Of a DNA stretch of 64,000 bases, positions 26,120-35,253 are shown piece after piece. A program made the position numbers and the translations under genes. The notes beneath the pieces were generated by a model. The model saw nothing but the letters and a program-made list of their open reading frames with translations. It was not told where the DNA came from and ran no database searches. The first letter of the stretch is position 1. The number at the start of each line of letters is the position of its first letter. Source of the DNA: Enterococcus mundtii (lineage in GTDB: Bacteria > Bacillota > Bacilli > Lactobacillales > Enterococcaceae); NCBI RefSeq assembly GCF_003957375.1, contig NZ_CP025473.1, positions 2,381,501 through 2,445,500 on the forward strand. The letters run 5' to 3'.

Positions 26120-26401
26120 TTATAGTAATCCTTTTTTTCTACATGTCTCAGCTACTTTTTCTTTCAATTCATCTAGATCGATGATACTCTCCAACACAAC
26201 GATTTCGCCTAAATGTTGTGCGCTATCTGCTAAATCTCTACCGATAAAAAAGACATCTGCTAATTCTGGTGCTGCACTTCCCAGATCGTAATGAGCAACT
26301 TCCACTCCACTTATCCCTAGATCACTTAATACGGAATTGATATTCATCTCCACCATAAAACTGGATCCTAATCCTGAACCACATACTGCTGCAAATTTCA
26401 T
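26120..26401 (-). CDS. PTS ascorbate-type transporter subunit IIB (UlaB-like)
   Basis: 93 aa cytosolic IIB. The phosphorylated Cys lies in AVCGSGLGSSFMVEMN near residue 7. Its ATG overlaps the regulator stop codon (ATGA), so it is coupled to the regulator, which supplies the EIIA domain. Confidence 0.92.
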   Translation of the reverse strand: MKFAAVCGSGLGSSFMVEMNINSVLSDLGISGVEVAHYDLGSAAPELADVFFIGRDLADSAQHLGEIVVLESIIDLDELKEKVAETCRKKGLL

Positions 26402-28437
26402 TTTTCATCTTCCCCTTCTTTGATCACATGGATGATTTCTTCTACATCTTTCGCTTCGAGTAATGACGCTAAACGTTCTTTATTCGACAAAATTTTCGTC
26501 AAGCTAGCTAAAGCTTTCAAGTGCATCTCGTTGTCCACTGCTGCTAAACAGATAAATAATTGGATTGGATGTTTTTCATCATCGCTCAATAAGACTGGAT
26601 CAGTTACCTTCAGTAATGACATCCCAATTTCTTTTACTCCATCTTCTGGTCGTGCATGAGGCAAAGCAATTCCTTTTCCAATATGGATAAAAGGCCCATG
26701 TTCAATGACCTTTTCAATCATCGCCCCCACATACTTTTCTTCGATTTTATTAGTCGTTAACAAAGGCTGAGCTGCCTCGGTGATGGCTTCTTGCCATGTC
26801 AGTTGTTTGTCCGTAAAGTATATGGTTTCTTTTGTTAATAATTCTGATAACATCGGCCGTTGATCTTCCCTTCTATTCAATTCTTTGTTTATTTTTCTCT
26901 CGACGATCTGTCGCAGTTTCCTCTTTGTCATTCCTTCTTTTAAATCAATATATGGAAAAATCACTTCCAAAATTTCTTCGATCGAATGCACACCTCTTTC
27001 TGAAACATAAAATGCTTGTTGGACCTTTTTAACTAATTCATTTTTTTCTAAAGGAGTCATGATGGGTTTCACAACATAACTGGTCACCGGTGTTTTTAGT
27101 GGGACACTGGAAAACACCATATCAATGTCTTCCGAAAAACGAAGCATCTGATATTCTTCTGTTGATCGTGCCGGCAAAAATTCGATTTGTGGAAATAGCT
27201 CTTGTAATTCCGATTCCATGATCAAGCCAGAGCTGATGCCACTAGGACAGACGATCATCGCCTTTAATCGTTGGTAATGGTGTCGTTCCTTTTGCTTTCT
27301 GATCTCTCCACCAAATAAAATCGTAAAATAACCAAATTCTGTATCCGGAATCTCGCCAACTAATTGTTTGAGCGGATAAAGCGCTAAACGAGTCAATTCA
27401 AATAATTCTCTATATTGGGTTTTGATTTCATCGATCAACACATTATTCAATGTGAATCGATAGCGGATACGAAAATAAGCGGGAACAAGATGATAAAAGA
27501 AATTCATCAATAATTTCCGGTAGTCAACAAACCGGACAGCGGATAAACGTTCCATCTCATGGATGACCTCTCTTGCACATTCCAATAAAAATTCTACAGA
27601 ATGATCCTCAATATCACCTTGTAAGACAGTCTTTAAAAGCACAGTCAAATAGCATTCTTCTTCTACTTGATTTTTGATTTGACCAAAATCTGTTAAAAAT
27701 TTTTTGCTTGCTTGATAGACATTCAAAGAGGTCAGCATCTCTTTGTCTTTTTCAGTTAGAAAAACTGCTTTTTTTGTGATCCGTGACAATAAAAAACTAA
27801 TAAAATACAACATTTCCTCAAAACGACTAGGAACGATAATTAAATCAAATTCCTCTAAAATACGAAGCAGGCGGTCTCTCACCACAACATAATTCGTTCT
27901 AGAAATGCCATAGATCCCCTCAAAAAGTAACCAGTGGCCGTTCTTGGTGTCTGTTAGTACTCCCACAGTTGAATAAGCTACGCGGCGAACATCAAGTTCA
28001 GCGCCATCTAGGTAGAAGCCTTTTTTTCTCGAATAAAACAGGCGAATGTCTTCTTCTTGGAGTTTCATTCTTAAATTTCTGACATCTTTTAAAACTGTAT
28101 TCTTACTTACATTGAATAATTCTTGAAAATAATAAACAGATAGATCATCAACCATCGAAAAGGCAAGAAGATAGATCATGGCTTGTCTTTCCTCTTCAGA
28201 AAAATATAGTTCCTGTTTTGATACTTCAAAGAGGACTTCAGACCATCGTCGTCGAATCACCTCTGGAATCAGTACCTCCTCTCCAAAGATATTTATTTTT
28301 TGCCCTAGCTTTTTTTCACAAAAATGATTGATTTTTGTTAATTCTATTTTTAGAGTCTCTTCCTCCAAGTTCGTCAGTTTTATCAATTTTTGTCTGTTCG
28401 TTTCCTCAAACAGATAACTCAAGCGGTAATTGATCAT
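26398..28437 (-). CDS. BglG/MtlR-type transcriptional regulator with PRD, EIIB and EIIA domains
   Basis: 679 aa. Order: HTH region (TNLEEETLKIELTKI and the DeoR-like NVSKNTVLKDVRNLRMKL near residues 90-120), two PRD domains (about 185-390), an EIIB-like domain (MIVCPSGISSGLIMESEL near 395, with Ser-Gly where the Cys would be expected) and a C-terminal EIIA of the mannitol/fructose class with active His in GKGIALPHARPEDG near 600. It probably senses substrate through PTS phosphorylation and activates this operon. Start at the ATG at 28437 behind GGGGGA; a TTG at 28455 is less likely. Confidence 0.88.
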   Translation of the reverse strand: MINYRLSYLFEETNRQKLIKLTNLEEETLKIELTKINHFCEKKLGQKINIFGEEVLIPEVIRRRWSEVLFEVSKQELYFSEEERQAMIYLLAFSMVDDLSVYYFQELFNVSKNTVLKDVRNLRMKLQEEDIRLFYSRKKGFYLDGAELDVRRVAYSTVGVLTDTKNGHWLLFEGIYGISRTNYVVVRDRLLRILEEFDLIIVPSRFEEMLYFISFLLSRITKKAVFLTEKDKEMLTSLNVYQASKKFLTDFGQIKNQVEEECYLTVLLKTVLQGDIEDHSVEFLLECAREVIHEMERLSAVRFVDYRKLLMNFFYHLVPAYFRIRYRFTLNNVLIDEIKTQYRELFELTRLALYPLKQLVGEIPDTEFGYFTILFGGEIRKQKERHHYQRLKAMIVCPSGISSGLIMESELQELFPQIEFLPARSTEEYQMLRFSEDIDMVFSSVPLKTPVTSYVVKPIMTPLEKNELVKKVQQAFYVSERGVHSIEEILEVIFPYIDLKEGMTKRKLRQIVERKINKELNRREDQRPMLSELLTKETIYFTDKQLTWQEAITEAAQPLLTTNKIEEKYVGAMIEKVIEHGPFIHIGKGIALPHARPEDGVKEIGMSLLKVTDPVLLSDDEKHPIQLFICLAAVDNEMHLKALASLTKILSNKERLASLLEAKDVEEIIHVIKEGEDEK

Positions 28438-28602
28438 TCCCGTCCCCCATTTCAACTATAATGACTTTCCGTTGGAAACGCTATCACGCTTTGGCCCAAT
28501 TTGACTCGTGTTTTTCCATTTTGATGGACCGAACAGAGTCGACGACGCACCCGTGTATTAAAATTAAAATAAAAAAGGAAGTCACCAAAAATAAATCTTA
28601 CA
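28438..28602. other. Upstream region of the PTS regulator
   Basis: Promoter region of the leftward PTS operon. A 66-codon minus frame here starts with no ribosome binding site and is compositionally random. No gene seen. Confidence 0.4.
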
Positions 28603-28654
28603 AAAATAAACAGCGAAATCCCAAAATAGGAAAAACAATTTCCGGATTTCACTG
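28603..28654 (-). terminator. Terminator after the ABC-F gene
   Basis: CAGCGAAATCC (28611) pairs with GGATTTCACTG (28644), one wobble, and is followed on the minus strand by TTTATTTTTG. Confidence 0.75.
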
Positions 28655-28730
28655 CTTATTTCAGTTGCCTATTTTTGGCACTCCCTTTGACTCTCACTTA
28701 GCAACAATAGCAAGCTCGTTTTACGCTGAT

Positions 28731-30203
28731 TCAATCTCGTCGAATCAGTTTTCGATCCTTTATTTCATAGACTTGATCTGCCACTTGTTGAACAAAATAA
28801 GGGTCATGCGAGGTAAACAAAACAGTTCCATGATATTGTTTCAAAAAATACTCTAGCGCATCCATTGTCCGCAGATCAATAAAATTAGTCGGTTCATCTA
28901 GAAGTAATACGTTGGAAGGCTTAGCAAACAACGTTGCTAGTGACAGCCGTGTAGCCTCACCTCCACTTAACGAACCAATTGATTGTTGGATGATCTCCGG
29001 TGAAAAGCTTAAATGGTGAAGTATACTTCGGATCAAACTTTCTGGATATTCGGTCTGACGCATCAAATACTGTAGGACGGTCATATCCTCAACATAGTGA
29101 TAATCCATTTGCTCATAGACAGCAAAAGTAACTTTGGGACTAAGCTTCACTCCATTTTTTTACTGTAAGATGTGTTGTAATAAACTAGATTTTCCACTGC
29201 CATTCGATCCAATAATCGCGATATTTTTTCCTAGAGCGAAGGCAAAGTTAACTTCACCAAGCAGGACTTTTTCATTATAATGGATCGTCACTGATTCACC
29301 TACGACTGGGAACTTATTGTGTAAAACAGTTGTTTCTGACTGCGGGAAATCAATCGGATGCTTTTTTTGTACTCTTGCGACTTCTGATAATTTTTCTAAA
29401 CGTTTCTCCATTGACTTCGCCGCTTTCATTATCCCTTTTTGACCACTTTCTTTTTGTTTTGTTCCTGACAAACGATCAGGTTTCCGACTATTTTTATTAC
29501 TTCTGCTTTTTTGATTGGAAGATTGCGCCATTTTTTTTGCTTGCTGCTCTTTTTTGATCATGCTATTTTCTAATTTTTTACGTTCTCTCAAATAGTCATC
29601 ATGCGCTCTTTCTTGAGCAATTACTTCTTGCTCTTTTTGCTTTAGATAGTCATCATAGTTCCCTTGATACTCATTTATCGTATGTTCCGATACTTCCCAT
29701 ATCTTGTCAGCTAATTCATTGAGAAATAAGCGATTATGGCTAACAAAAACTATGGTTCCATAATAATACCGAAGTTCTTCAATCAACATTTGCACGCTTC
29801 GTTGATCTAAATGGGTGGTTGGTTCATCTAATAACAAACCTGGTGTGTACGTAGATAATACTTGTGCCAAACGATATTTCGTTTCTTCACCACCACTAAA
29901 GTGAGCCACTTGATTGGGGACTCGGAAACGGCTAAGTAACTCAAAATCGATTTCTTCGACTGGATGCTGATCAAGGGTATTGATCTGTGCAAAATATTCA
30001 AAATCAACCCTTCGATCTATTCTTCCTTTTTCTGGTAGAATTTCTCCAGCTAATAATTTAAGTAACGTCGATTTCCCGCTACCATTATCTCCGACGATAC
30101 CGATCTGCGCATTCTCATAAATCGCTTGCTCATTGATTGTTAATACTTCTTTTCCGTCATACGTAATCTCGATCTCTTTTAATTGCATTACTAACGCTTC
30201 CAT
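28731..30203 (-). pseudogene. Msr-type ABC-F ribosomal protection protein, split by an in-frame stop
   Basis: Two ATPase domains in one polypeptide without membrane spans, the ABC-F type that clears macrolides and streptogramin B from the ribosome; closest in layout to MsrC of E. faecium. Domain 1: GDNGSGKSTLLKL near residue 35, FSGGEETKYRLAQ, LLLDEPTTHLD. A Lys/Gln/Ser-rich linker follows, then domain 2: GSNGSGKSSLLQH, LSGGEATRLSLAT, LLLDEPTNFID. A TAA at 29162-29160 interrupts the frame right after domain 2 Walker A; the same frame continues (KNGVKLSP...) for 143 codons to 28731. ATG at 30203 has AAAGGAG. Restart at GTG 29150 is possible but would separate Walker A from Walker B. Probably inactive unless read through. 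Confidence 0.85.
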
Positions 30204-30250
30204 TATTTGCACTCCTTTTGTGTAAATGAACATCCTTCTAACGGAAACAC

Positions 30251-30281
30251 AAAAAAGAAGCAGCCTGCGAAAGACTGCTTC
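30251..30281 (-). terminator. Attenuator terminator upstream of the ABC-F gene
   Basis: GAAGCAG/CTGCTTC stem (GAAGCAGTCTTTCGCAGGC in the transcript) followed by six T. It lies between the leader ORF and the ABC-F start, the position of an antibiotic-responsive transcription attenuator. Confidence 0.85.
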
Positions 30282-30370
30282 TTCAGGAATTTTGTCCATA
30301 CTAAAAAAGCATAGAAAAAAAGCAAAGTTCCCGTGAACTGTCATTTACAAGTTGTTTTTAAACGATTCAA

Positions 30371-30412
30371 TTAATTGTTTAAAAATACTTGATCCAAATA
30401 AAACAACCACAT
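30371..30412 (-). CDS. Leader peptide of the ABC-F gene
   Basis: 13 codons, MWLFYLDQVFLNN, with AAGGAG 9 bases upstream of the ATG at 30412. It precedes the attenuator terminator. In other ABC-F genes a drug-stalled ribosome on such a peptide lets RNA polymerase read through the terminator. An alternative 24-codon frame begins 7 bases earlier but is too close to the ribosome binding site. Confidence 0.6.
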   Translation of the reverse strand: MWLFYLDQVFLNN

Positions 30413-30443
30413 GGCCCATCGCTCCTTTTCTCTAATTAAATTT

Positions 30444-30480
30444 ATTTTATCATGAGCGAAACCGTTTGACGAACGGTTTC
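30444..30480 (-). promoter_or_regulatory. ABC-F promoter with a 9-bp inverted repeat
   Basis: GAAACCGTT TGACG AACGGTTTC (30458-30480) is a perfect inverted repeat covering the -35 zone; TAAAAT at 30449-30444 is a plausible -10. The repeat could be an operator or a terminator of an earlier unit without a T-run. Confidence 0.45.
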
Positions 30481-30559
30481 AAGGTTAATAAAAGATACTA
30501 CATTGAGTAATTAGATGGTAGCATTGCTTCTTGACCTCTGATCTATTCAAACTCAAGAA

Positions 30560-31591
30560 CTATGAGATGACCAACAGTGATTTGATTGCTTTTCGTTCAT
30601 CCATTGCCTCATAAGCAGCTTGAACTTGATCTAACTCGAATTGTTGCGTAAAGACTTTACCTGGTTCGATTTCATTTGATAAGACTGCTTCTAATAGTGA
30701 AGCTCGGTCGTGAGTCGTCACAGCCGCAATCCCTCCACGTAAGCCAATATTACGATAAAACAAAGCGTTCGTATCCAAATCATCTACGTGAGGGACGCCA
30801 ACACGTCCAACAACCGCACCTGGTCGACCTACTTTTACAGCCGTTTCAACTGCTTGTTGTGTTCCTACGCATTCTAACACTGCATCCGCACCGGCACCTG
30901 TTAATTTCATGACCTCAGCGATTGCTTCTTCTCCACGAGCCGCAATGATATCCGTTGCTCCAAATGTCAAAGCTAGCTGTTGACGGTCTTCATGTCGACT
31001 CATCGCAATGATTTTTGATGCGCCTAACAATTTTGCTCCAATGACTCCGCATAACCCTACAGCTCCATCTCCGATCACAACAACTGTATCTCCTTCTTTC
31101 ACCTCAGCACTCACTGCTGCATGATAGCCCGTTGCCATAACATCCGCCAACGTAACAAAAGAGTTTAACATATCATCAGAATAATCTTCTGGTTTACCAG
31201 GGATTTTTACTAATCCCCAATTCGCATTGCGATAGCGAATATACTCTGCCTGATACCCTGTTGAACCTGAAGTATCTGATAAACAATCTCCATCAAACCC
31301 AGCTAAACAAGCCTCACATTCCCCACAACCATGGGTAAAAGGCACAATAACAAAATCACCCGGTTGAACATTTGTAACATCTTCTGCTACCTCTTCAACA
31401 ATACCAATCGCTTCATGTCCCGCAGCAGATCCTGCTTCTTTTTTAGAGATACCACGATACCACCATAAATCAGAACCACATACACTTGCACGTACCACAC
31501 GAATGATTGCTTCGTTTTCTTGATTCAATTCTGGCTTAGGCATTTCTTTGATAATCATTTTCCCTGGTTCTAAAAATACTGTTGCTTTCAT
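30560..31591 (-). CDS. Zinc-dependent medium-chain alcohol dehydrogenase
   Basis: 343 aa MDR-family NAD(P)-dependent dehydrogenase. Catalytic zinc ligands in VCGSDLWWY and GHEAIGIVEEV, structural zinc lobe CGECEACLAGFDGDC near 90-104, and the nucleotide-binding GDGAVGLCGVIGAKLLG near 172. Start at the ATG at 31591, 8 bases behind AAGGAG. The substrate (alcohol, polyol or aldehyde) cannot be told from sequence. Monocistronic. Confidence 0.88.
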   Translation of the reverse strand: MKATVFLEPGKMIIKEMPKPELNQENEAIIRVVRASVCGSDLWWYRGISKKEAGSAAGHEAIGIVEEVAEDVTNVQPGDFVIVPFTHGCGECEACLAGFDGDCLSDTSGSTGYQAEYIRYRNANWGLVKIPGKPEDYSDDMLNSFVTLADVMATGYHAAVSAEVKEGDTVVVIGDGAVGLCGVIGAKLLGASKIIAMSRHEDRQQLALTFGATDIIAARGEEAIAEVMKLTGAGADAVLECVGTQQAVETAVKVGRPGAVVGRVGVPHVDDLDTNALFYRNIGLRGGIAAVTTHDRASLLEAVLSNEIEPGKVFTQQFELDQVQAAYEAMDERKAIKSLLVIS

Positions 31592-31811
31592 AGCTTCCAC
31601 TCCTTAGATTAATTGCTTCTAGTATATCCCCTTGAGTCAACTCCAAGTCAAATAAAAACAATTATAACCATTTTTTTACCAATAAGACGGAAGAAAATGA
31701 ACTCGCGTTTATATACCCGCTATTGTATCATAACTTTGAAAAGAGAGCGTTGCATCAACAACTCTCTCTTCAGATAGCACTGTTTGACTAGTGGCTAGTT
31801 TATTCAGTTAC

Positions 31812-31858
31812 AAAAAATAACCGTTAAACCTTCCGAAGTTTAAAGAGCGGTTATTTTT
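31812..31858. terminator. Terminator overlapping the end of the small toxin gene
   Basis: AAAAAATAACCG and CGGTTATTTTTT pair, with an inner AAAC/GTTT pairing. The toxin stop codon lies inside the stem. A bidirectional terminator shared by toxin mRNA and antisense RNA is a hallmark of Fst-type loci. Confidence 0.85.
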
Positions 31859-31934
31859 TGTTGTCTTTGTCGCTGACGATCGAGACCAATGTTGCAAACG
31901 ATAATGTAAACATCCATGCCTCAAACACAGACAT
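31851..31934 (-). CDS. Type I toxin-like small membrane peptide (Fst/holin-like toxin family)
   Basis: 27 aa: MSVFEAWMFTLSFATLVS then IVSDKDNKK. One membrane span plus a charged C-terminus is the pattern of Fst-like and the so-called putative holin-like toxins of Firmicutes. AAAGGAAT precedes the ATG at 31934, and the stop codon lies in the terminator stem. A 16-codon frame (MLICGFLLERNKHVCV, from 31983) with a strong AAGAGGTGAT overlaps the toxin start and could control its translation. An antisense RNA from the plus strand is expected but I cannot point to its promoter with confidence. Confidence 0.7.
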   Translation of the reverse strand: MSVFEAWMFTLSFATLVSIVSDKDNKK

Positions 31935-32092
31935 GCTTATTCCTTTCTAGAAGAAAGCCACAGATCAACATAGGTATCACCTCTTTTCTTAAGGCTAGCC
32001 ACCGCATCAACTTTACTATCCCTGTCAATATACTATAAACCGAAAATCCAAACCTTAATTTTTGAATTCTCATGTTATTTTTAACAGTAAGA

Positions 32093-32138
32093 ACCGGAAA
32101 AGTGTTGAGTGAGAAACTCACACACTTTTCCGGTTTTT
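32093..32138. terminator. Hairpin terminator downstream of pepF
   Basis: ACCGGAAAAGTGTTGAGTG pairs with CACTCAA-type complement ending CACTTTTCCGGT; T-run is best on the plus side but the hairpin lies just after the pepF stop. Confidence 0.7.
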
Positions 32139-32196
32139 GGCAGGATCAGAACGGACCTAGAAAGATCCAATCAATAGATCACTCAACACATGATTT

Positions 32197-34008
32197 CTAT
32201 AATTCTTCCACTAATGCTTCTAATTCATTTAATCGTTGTTCAAACACGGCCATTGCATCTTCAATATAAGCTGCTTGGGTCATGTCCACACCAGCTTTCT
32301 TCATTACTTCTACTGGATAATCGCTGTTTCCTGCTTTTAGATACGTTAGGTAAGCATCTAATGCACCTGGTTCTTTCTCCCAGATTTTCTTCGCTAAAGC
32401 AGATGCAGCAGAAAATCCTGTTGAGTATTGATAGACATAATAATTATAGTAGAAATGTGGGATACGCGCCCATTCATCTTTGATTTCTGGATCTTTTTCA
32501 ACAGCCGGACCATAATACTTAGCATTTAATTCGCCATAGCTTTCACTTAGGTACTCACTCGTCAAAGGTGTTCCTTTTGCATCTTCTTGATGCATGAAGT
32601 GTTCAAACTCTGCAAATTGTGTTTGACGGAAAATTGTTCCTTTAAAACCATCTAAATAATGATTCAAGACATAAGCACGAACCCGAGGATCTTCTTCGGT
32701 CGCTAATAAATGTTCGGTCAAAATATTTTCATTTGTTGTTGACGCAATCTCGGCTAAAAAGATTGAATAGTCGCCGTAGACGAAAGGTTGATTCGAACGT
32801 GTGAAATAGCTGTGGACACTATGTCCCATTTCATGGACCAAGGTGAACAGTTGATCCAACGTATCATGCCAGTTCATCAGGATGTAAGGGTTGGTATCAT
32901 AACTACCAGAAGAATAAGCGCCACTGCGTTTCCCTTTATTCTCGACTACATCAATCCAACGGTTTGAAAATGCTTCTTTTACGACAGCTAGATATTCTTC
33001 TCCCATTGGTGCAAGTGATTCAATGGCTTTTTCTACTGCTTCTTCATACGTAAATTTGATTGGTGCTTCACCTAATACTGGCGTATACAGATCATACATA
33101 TGCAACGTATCTAAATTTAATAGTCGTTTACGTAGTTCCATATATCGATGCAATAACGGCAAATGTTTGTTCACAACAGTAACTAAAGTATCATAAACAC
33201 TTTCAGGAATATGGTTATTGCTTAGTGCAGCTTCTCTGGCAGAAGCGTATCGACGTGCTTTGGCTTTGAAGTTGTGTCCTTTGATATGTGTTCCAAGTGT
33301 GGAAGCAAAGGTGTTTCTAAATTGTGCATATACGCTGTATAGTCCTTTGAACGCTGCTTCACGTACTTCGCGATTTGTACTTTCTAATAATTGACCATAT
33401 ACACCATGCGATAATTGGATCTTTTCACCATTCTCACCAGTGATTGTTGGGAACTCTAAATCAGCATTATTCAACACTGCAAAGGTACCACTTGAAGCAC
33501 CAAAGATTTCTCCGGCTCCAGCAAGTAATGCTTCTTGATCTGCTGACAAGATGTGTGCGCGGTTATCAACCATTTGTTTGACATAATGACGATAAACTTC
33601 TAATTTTGGTTCTTCTTCAAAATATTGCCAAATTTGCTCATCAGAAAGTTGCAATACTTCTGGCTCATACCAAGCAATTGCTTCACTCACTTTTGAAAGT
33701 AAACTTCCAGCACGAGCATACAATGCTTGATATGTCGTATTTGTCGTATCTTGATCATTTTTTAAATGGGAATAGACATAAATAAGCTCAACTTTACGAT
33801 ACATTGTTAAGACAAATTCAAGCGCCTCCAAAAATGCTGTTGCTCCATTGCCTAATGTTCCTTTATAATGCTCAGAATTTTTTAATTCTTCAGTCAATTC
33901 TTCGTACTTTTTATCAAATTCTTGATCGCTTGAAAAGATTGGTGTTAGGTCCCATGTCAATTTGTCAGGCAAATCTTCTCTATTTGGTAACTTCGTTGTT
34001 TCGCTCAT
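32197..34008 (-). CDS. pepF: Oligoendopeptidase F
   Basis: 603 aa zinc metallopeptidase of family M3, cytosolic, cuts peptides of roughly 7-17 residues. The HExxH zinc site is LVHEMGHSVHSYF near residue 385 with the distal Glu in FLAEIASTTNE about 27 residues later. Start at the ATG at 34008, 8 bases behind AAAGGAG; a GTG at 34017 overlaps that site. Its neighbour coiA is the usual partner in lactic acid bacteria. Confidence 0.96.
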   Translation of the reverse strand: MSETTKLPNREDLPDKLTWDLTPIFSSDQEFDKKYEELTEELKNSEHYKGTLGNGATAFLEALEFVLTMYRKVELIYVYSHLKNDQDTTNTTYQALYARAGSLLSKVSEAIAWYEPEVLQLSDEQIWQYFEEEPKLEVYRHYVKQMVDNRAHILSADQEALLAGAGEIFGASSGTFAVLNNADLEFPTITGENGEKIQLSHGVYGQLLESTNREVREAAFKGLYSVYAQFRNTFASTLGTHIKGHNFKAKARRYASAREAALSNNHIPESVYDTLVTVVNKHLPLLHRYMELRKRLLNLDTLHMYDLYTPVLGEAPIKFTYEEAVEKAIESLAPMGEEYLAVVKEAFSNRWIDVVENKGKRSGAYSSGSYDTNPYILMNWHDTLDQLFTLVHEMGHSVHSYFTRSNQPFVYGDYSIFLAEIASTTNENILTEHLLATEEDPRVRAYVLNHYLDGFKGTIFRQTQFAEFEHFMHQEDAKGTPLTSEYLSESYGELNAKYYGPAVEKDPEIKDEWARIPHFYYNYYVYQYSTGFSAASALAKKIWEKEPGALDAYLTYLKAGNSDYPVEVMKKAGVDMTQAAYIEDAMAVFEQRLNELEALVEEL

Positions 34009-34138
34009 CTGTTCCACTCCTTTTGTTCATCTTTGCAACTATGCTTTTCTGAATAAAAAATAATAGTTACTTTTTACTTACTCTTTTGAGTTTATCATAA
34101 CTCTTTCATGTTTTGTATATGGAATTCTTCTCTGATTA

Positions 34139-35134
34139 TTATTTTTGTACTAAACGTTTACACTCTTCATAAAACAATCGATAAATTTTTTGTTCATCAA
34201 TCAAAGGAAATAACCACTCATTTTTATATTTCTTGATTTCCTGATACCACTTATCGAAAGAACTTGTTTTCTTATCATTCTCTTTGCATTTCATCTGTGA
34301 AAACAGCAACCGATAAAAGAATACTTGTTCAGAAAAAAAGCAAAAGAAATCACTTCCTTCATAGAACCACGATTCAAGATAAAGCACATGCTTCTTTCTT
34401 AGATAGCACTGTTCTTGTACTCCCAATACTTTTTTATTTTTTCGAATGATTTGTTTTGCTAACCAATCTTTTGCTTTCACGGAAGAAGGACTTGGTATTT
34501 TTCGCAATGAGCCACTTTCGACTTCTAATACTGTTAATAGCTCTTTCTCGAAAAAGGACCAAGAAGATTGTTCAAACCTGATTTCCCCCGATAAGTCTGT
34601 GAGTATCTGACTATATAAGTAAACCTTTTGCGTAGACCAGTCGATTTGCCAAAAGTGGAGCTGTCGTAAATCGTCATAGTAGCAAAACTTTTTTTCTAAT
34701 CTTAAGCGATCGTTCCTTTTGAAAAATTTCATTCCTAATAGCCACCAAACAACATACCCATTTGCTTTGTAATTGATCGTTCTTTCGATCATTCGCTCAT
34801 AAGACAATGGAGAGCATTGGATCTCAAACGCATGATGACCAACCAAGATATCCGGACGTTGCATCAGTTGTGATAGATACCCTTCCATTTCTACTCTTGG
34901 ATAGCTTTTTTTCAACCATCGGAAACATTGTCTTTTTAGATTAAGATGCTCTTCAGATTCCGCCTCACTAAATACTTGGCAGCCCAAAGTATCATGATGG
35001 AAAAAATGGGGGATCCTCTTCATTCCTCTTTTTAAAAATACCTGATTCCCACAGTTTGGACAATAGTAGTCGTACTCTTTTGTTGCATCAGTTGCTAAAA
35101 AAACAGACCCTTCTTTGTCTTTGGCGAGTAGCAT
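34139..35134 (-). CDS. coiA: Competence protein CoiA-like
   Basis: 331 aa. N-terminal zinc-ribbon-like YYCPNCGNQVFLKRG near residue 21 followed by IPHFFHH, and a nuclease-like core with RPDILVGHHAFEIQCSPLSY near 95-114 (D-ExQ pattern). CoiA promotes recombination during transformation where competence exists. Start at ATG 35134, since AAAGGAAGTGAG lies upstream and the ATG at 35152 precedes that site. Whether the strain is competent is unknown; no cin-box was identified by eye. Confidence 0.88.
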   Translation of the reverse strand: MLLAKDKEGSVFLATDATKEYDYYCPNCGNQVFLKRGMKRIPHFFHHDTLGCQVFSEAESEEHLNLKRQCFRWLKKSYPRVEMEGYLSQLMQRPDILVGHHAFEIQCSPLSYERMIERTINYKANGYVVWWLLGMKFFKRNDRLRLEKKFCYYDDLRQLHFWQIDWSTQKVYLYSQILTDLSGEIRFEQSSWSFFEKELLTVLEVESGSLRKIPSPSSVKAKDWLAKQIIRKNKKVLGVQEQCYLRKKHVLYLESWFYEGSDFFCFFSEQVFFYRLLFSQMKCKENDKKTSSFDKWYQEIKKYKNEWLFPLIDEQKIYRLFYEECKRLVQK

Positions 35135-35169
35135 CGACTCACTTCCTTTCATTAGATAAATACGCCAAC

Positions 35170-35198
35170 AAAAAAGGTCTCAACAAATGTTGAGACCC
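35170..35198 (-). terminator. Terminator of mecA
   Basis: GGTCTCAACA/TGTTGAGACC stem, minimal loop, followed by six T on the minus strand. Confidence 0.92.
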
Positions 35199-35253
35199 TC
35201 GACAAAGCATACCTAGCAATGTCAACTATCGCTATGTTAGCTTATCCTATGCT

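Noticed and set aside
28452-28652. 66-codon frame upstream of the PTS regulator
   Set aside because: Overlaps the terminator of the ABC-F gene and the regulator promoter; composition looks random.
30345-30419. Alternative 24-codon leader frame (MGHVVVLFGSSIFKQL...) before the ABC-F gene
   Set aside because: Its ATG is only 2 bases from AAGGAG, while the ATG 7 bases further on has ideal spacing; kept as a less likely option.
31787-32003. GTGGCTAG copies on both sides of the small toxin as Fst-type direct repeats
   Set aside because: They are in inverted orientation and nearly palindromic, so toxin and antisense RNAs would not pair through them in the known way.
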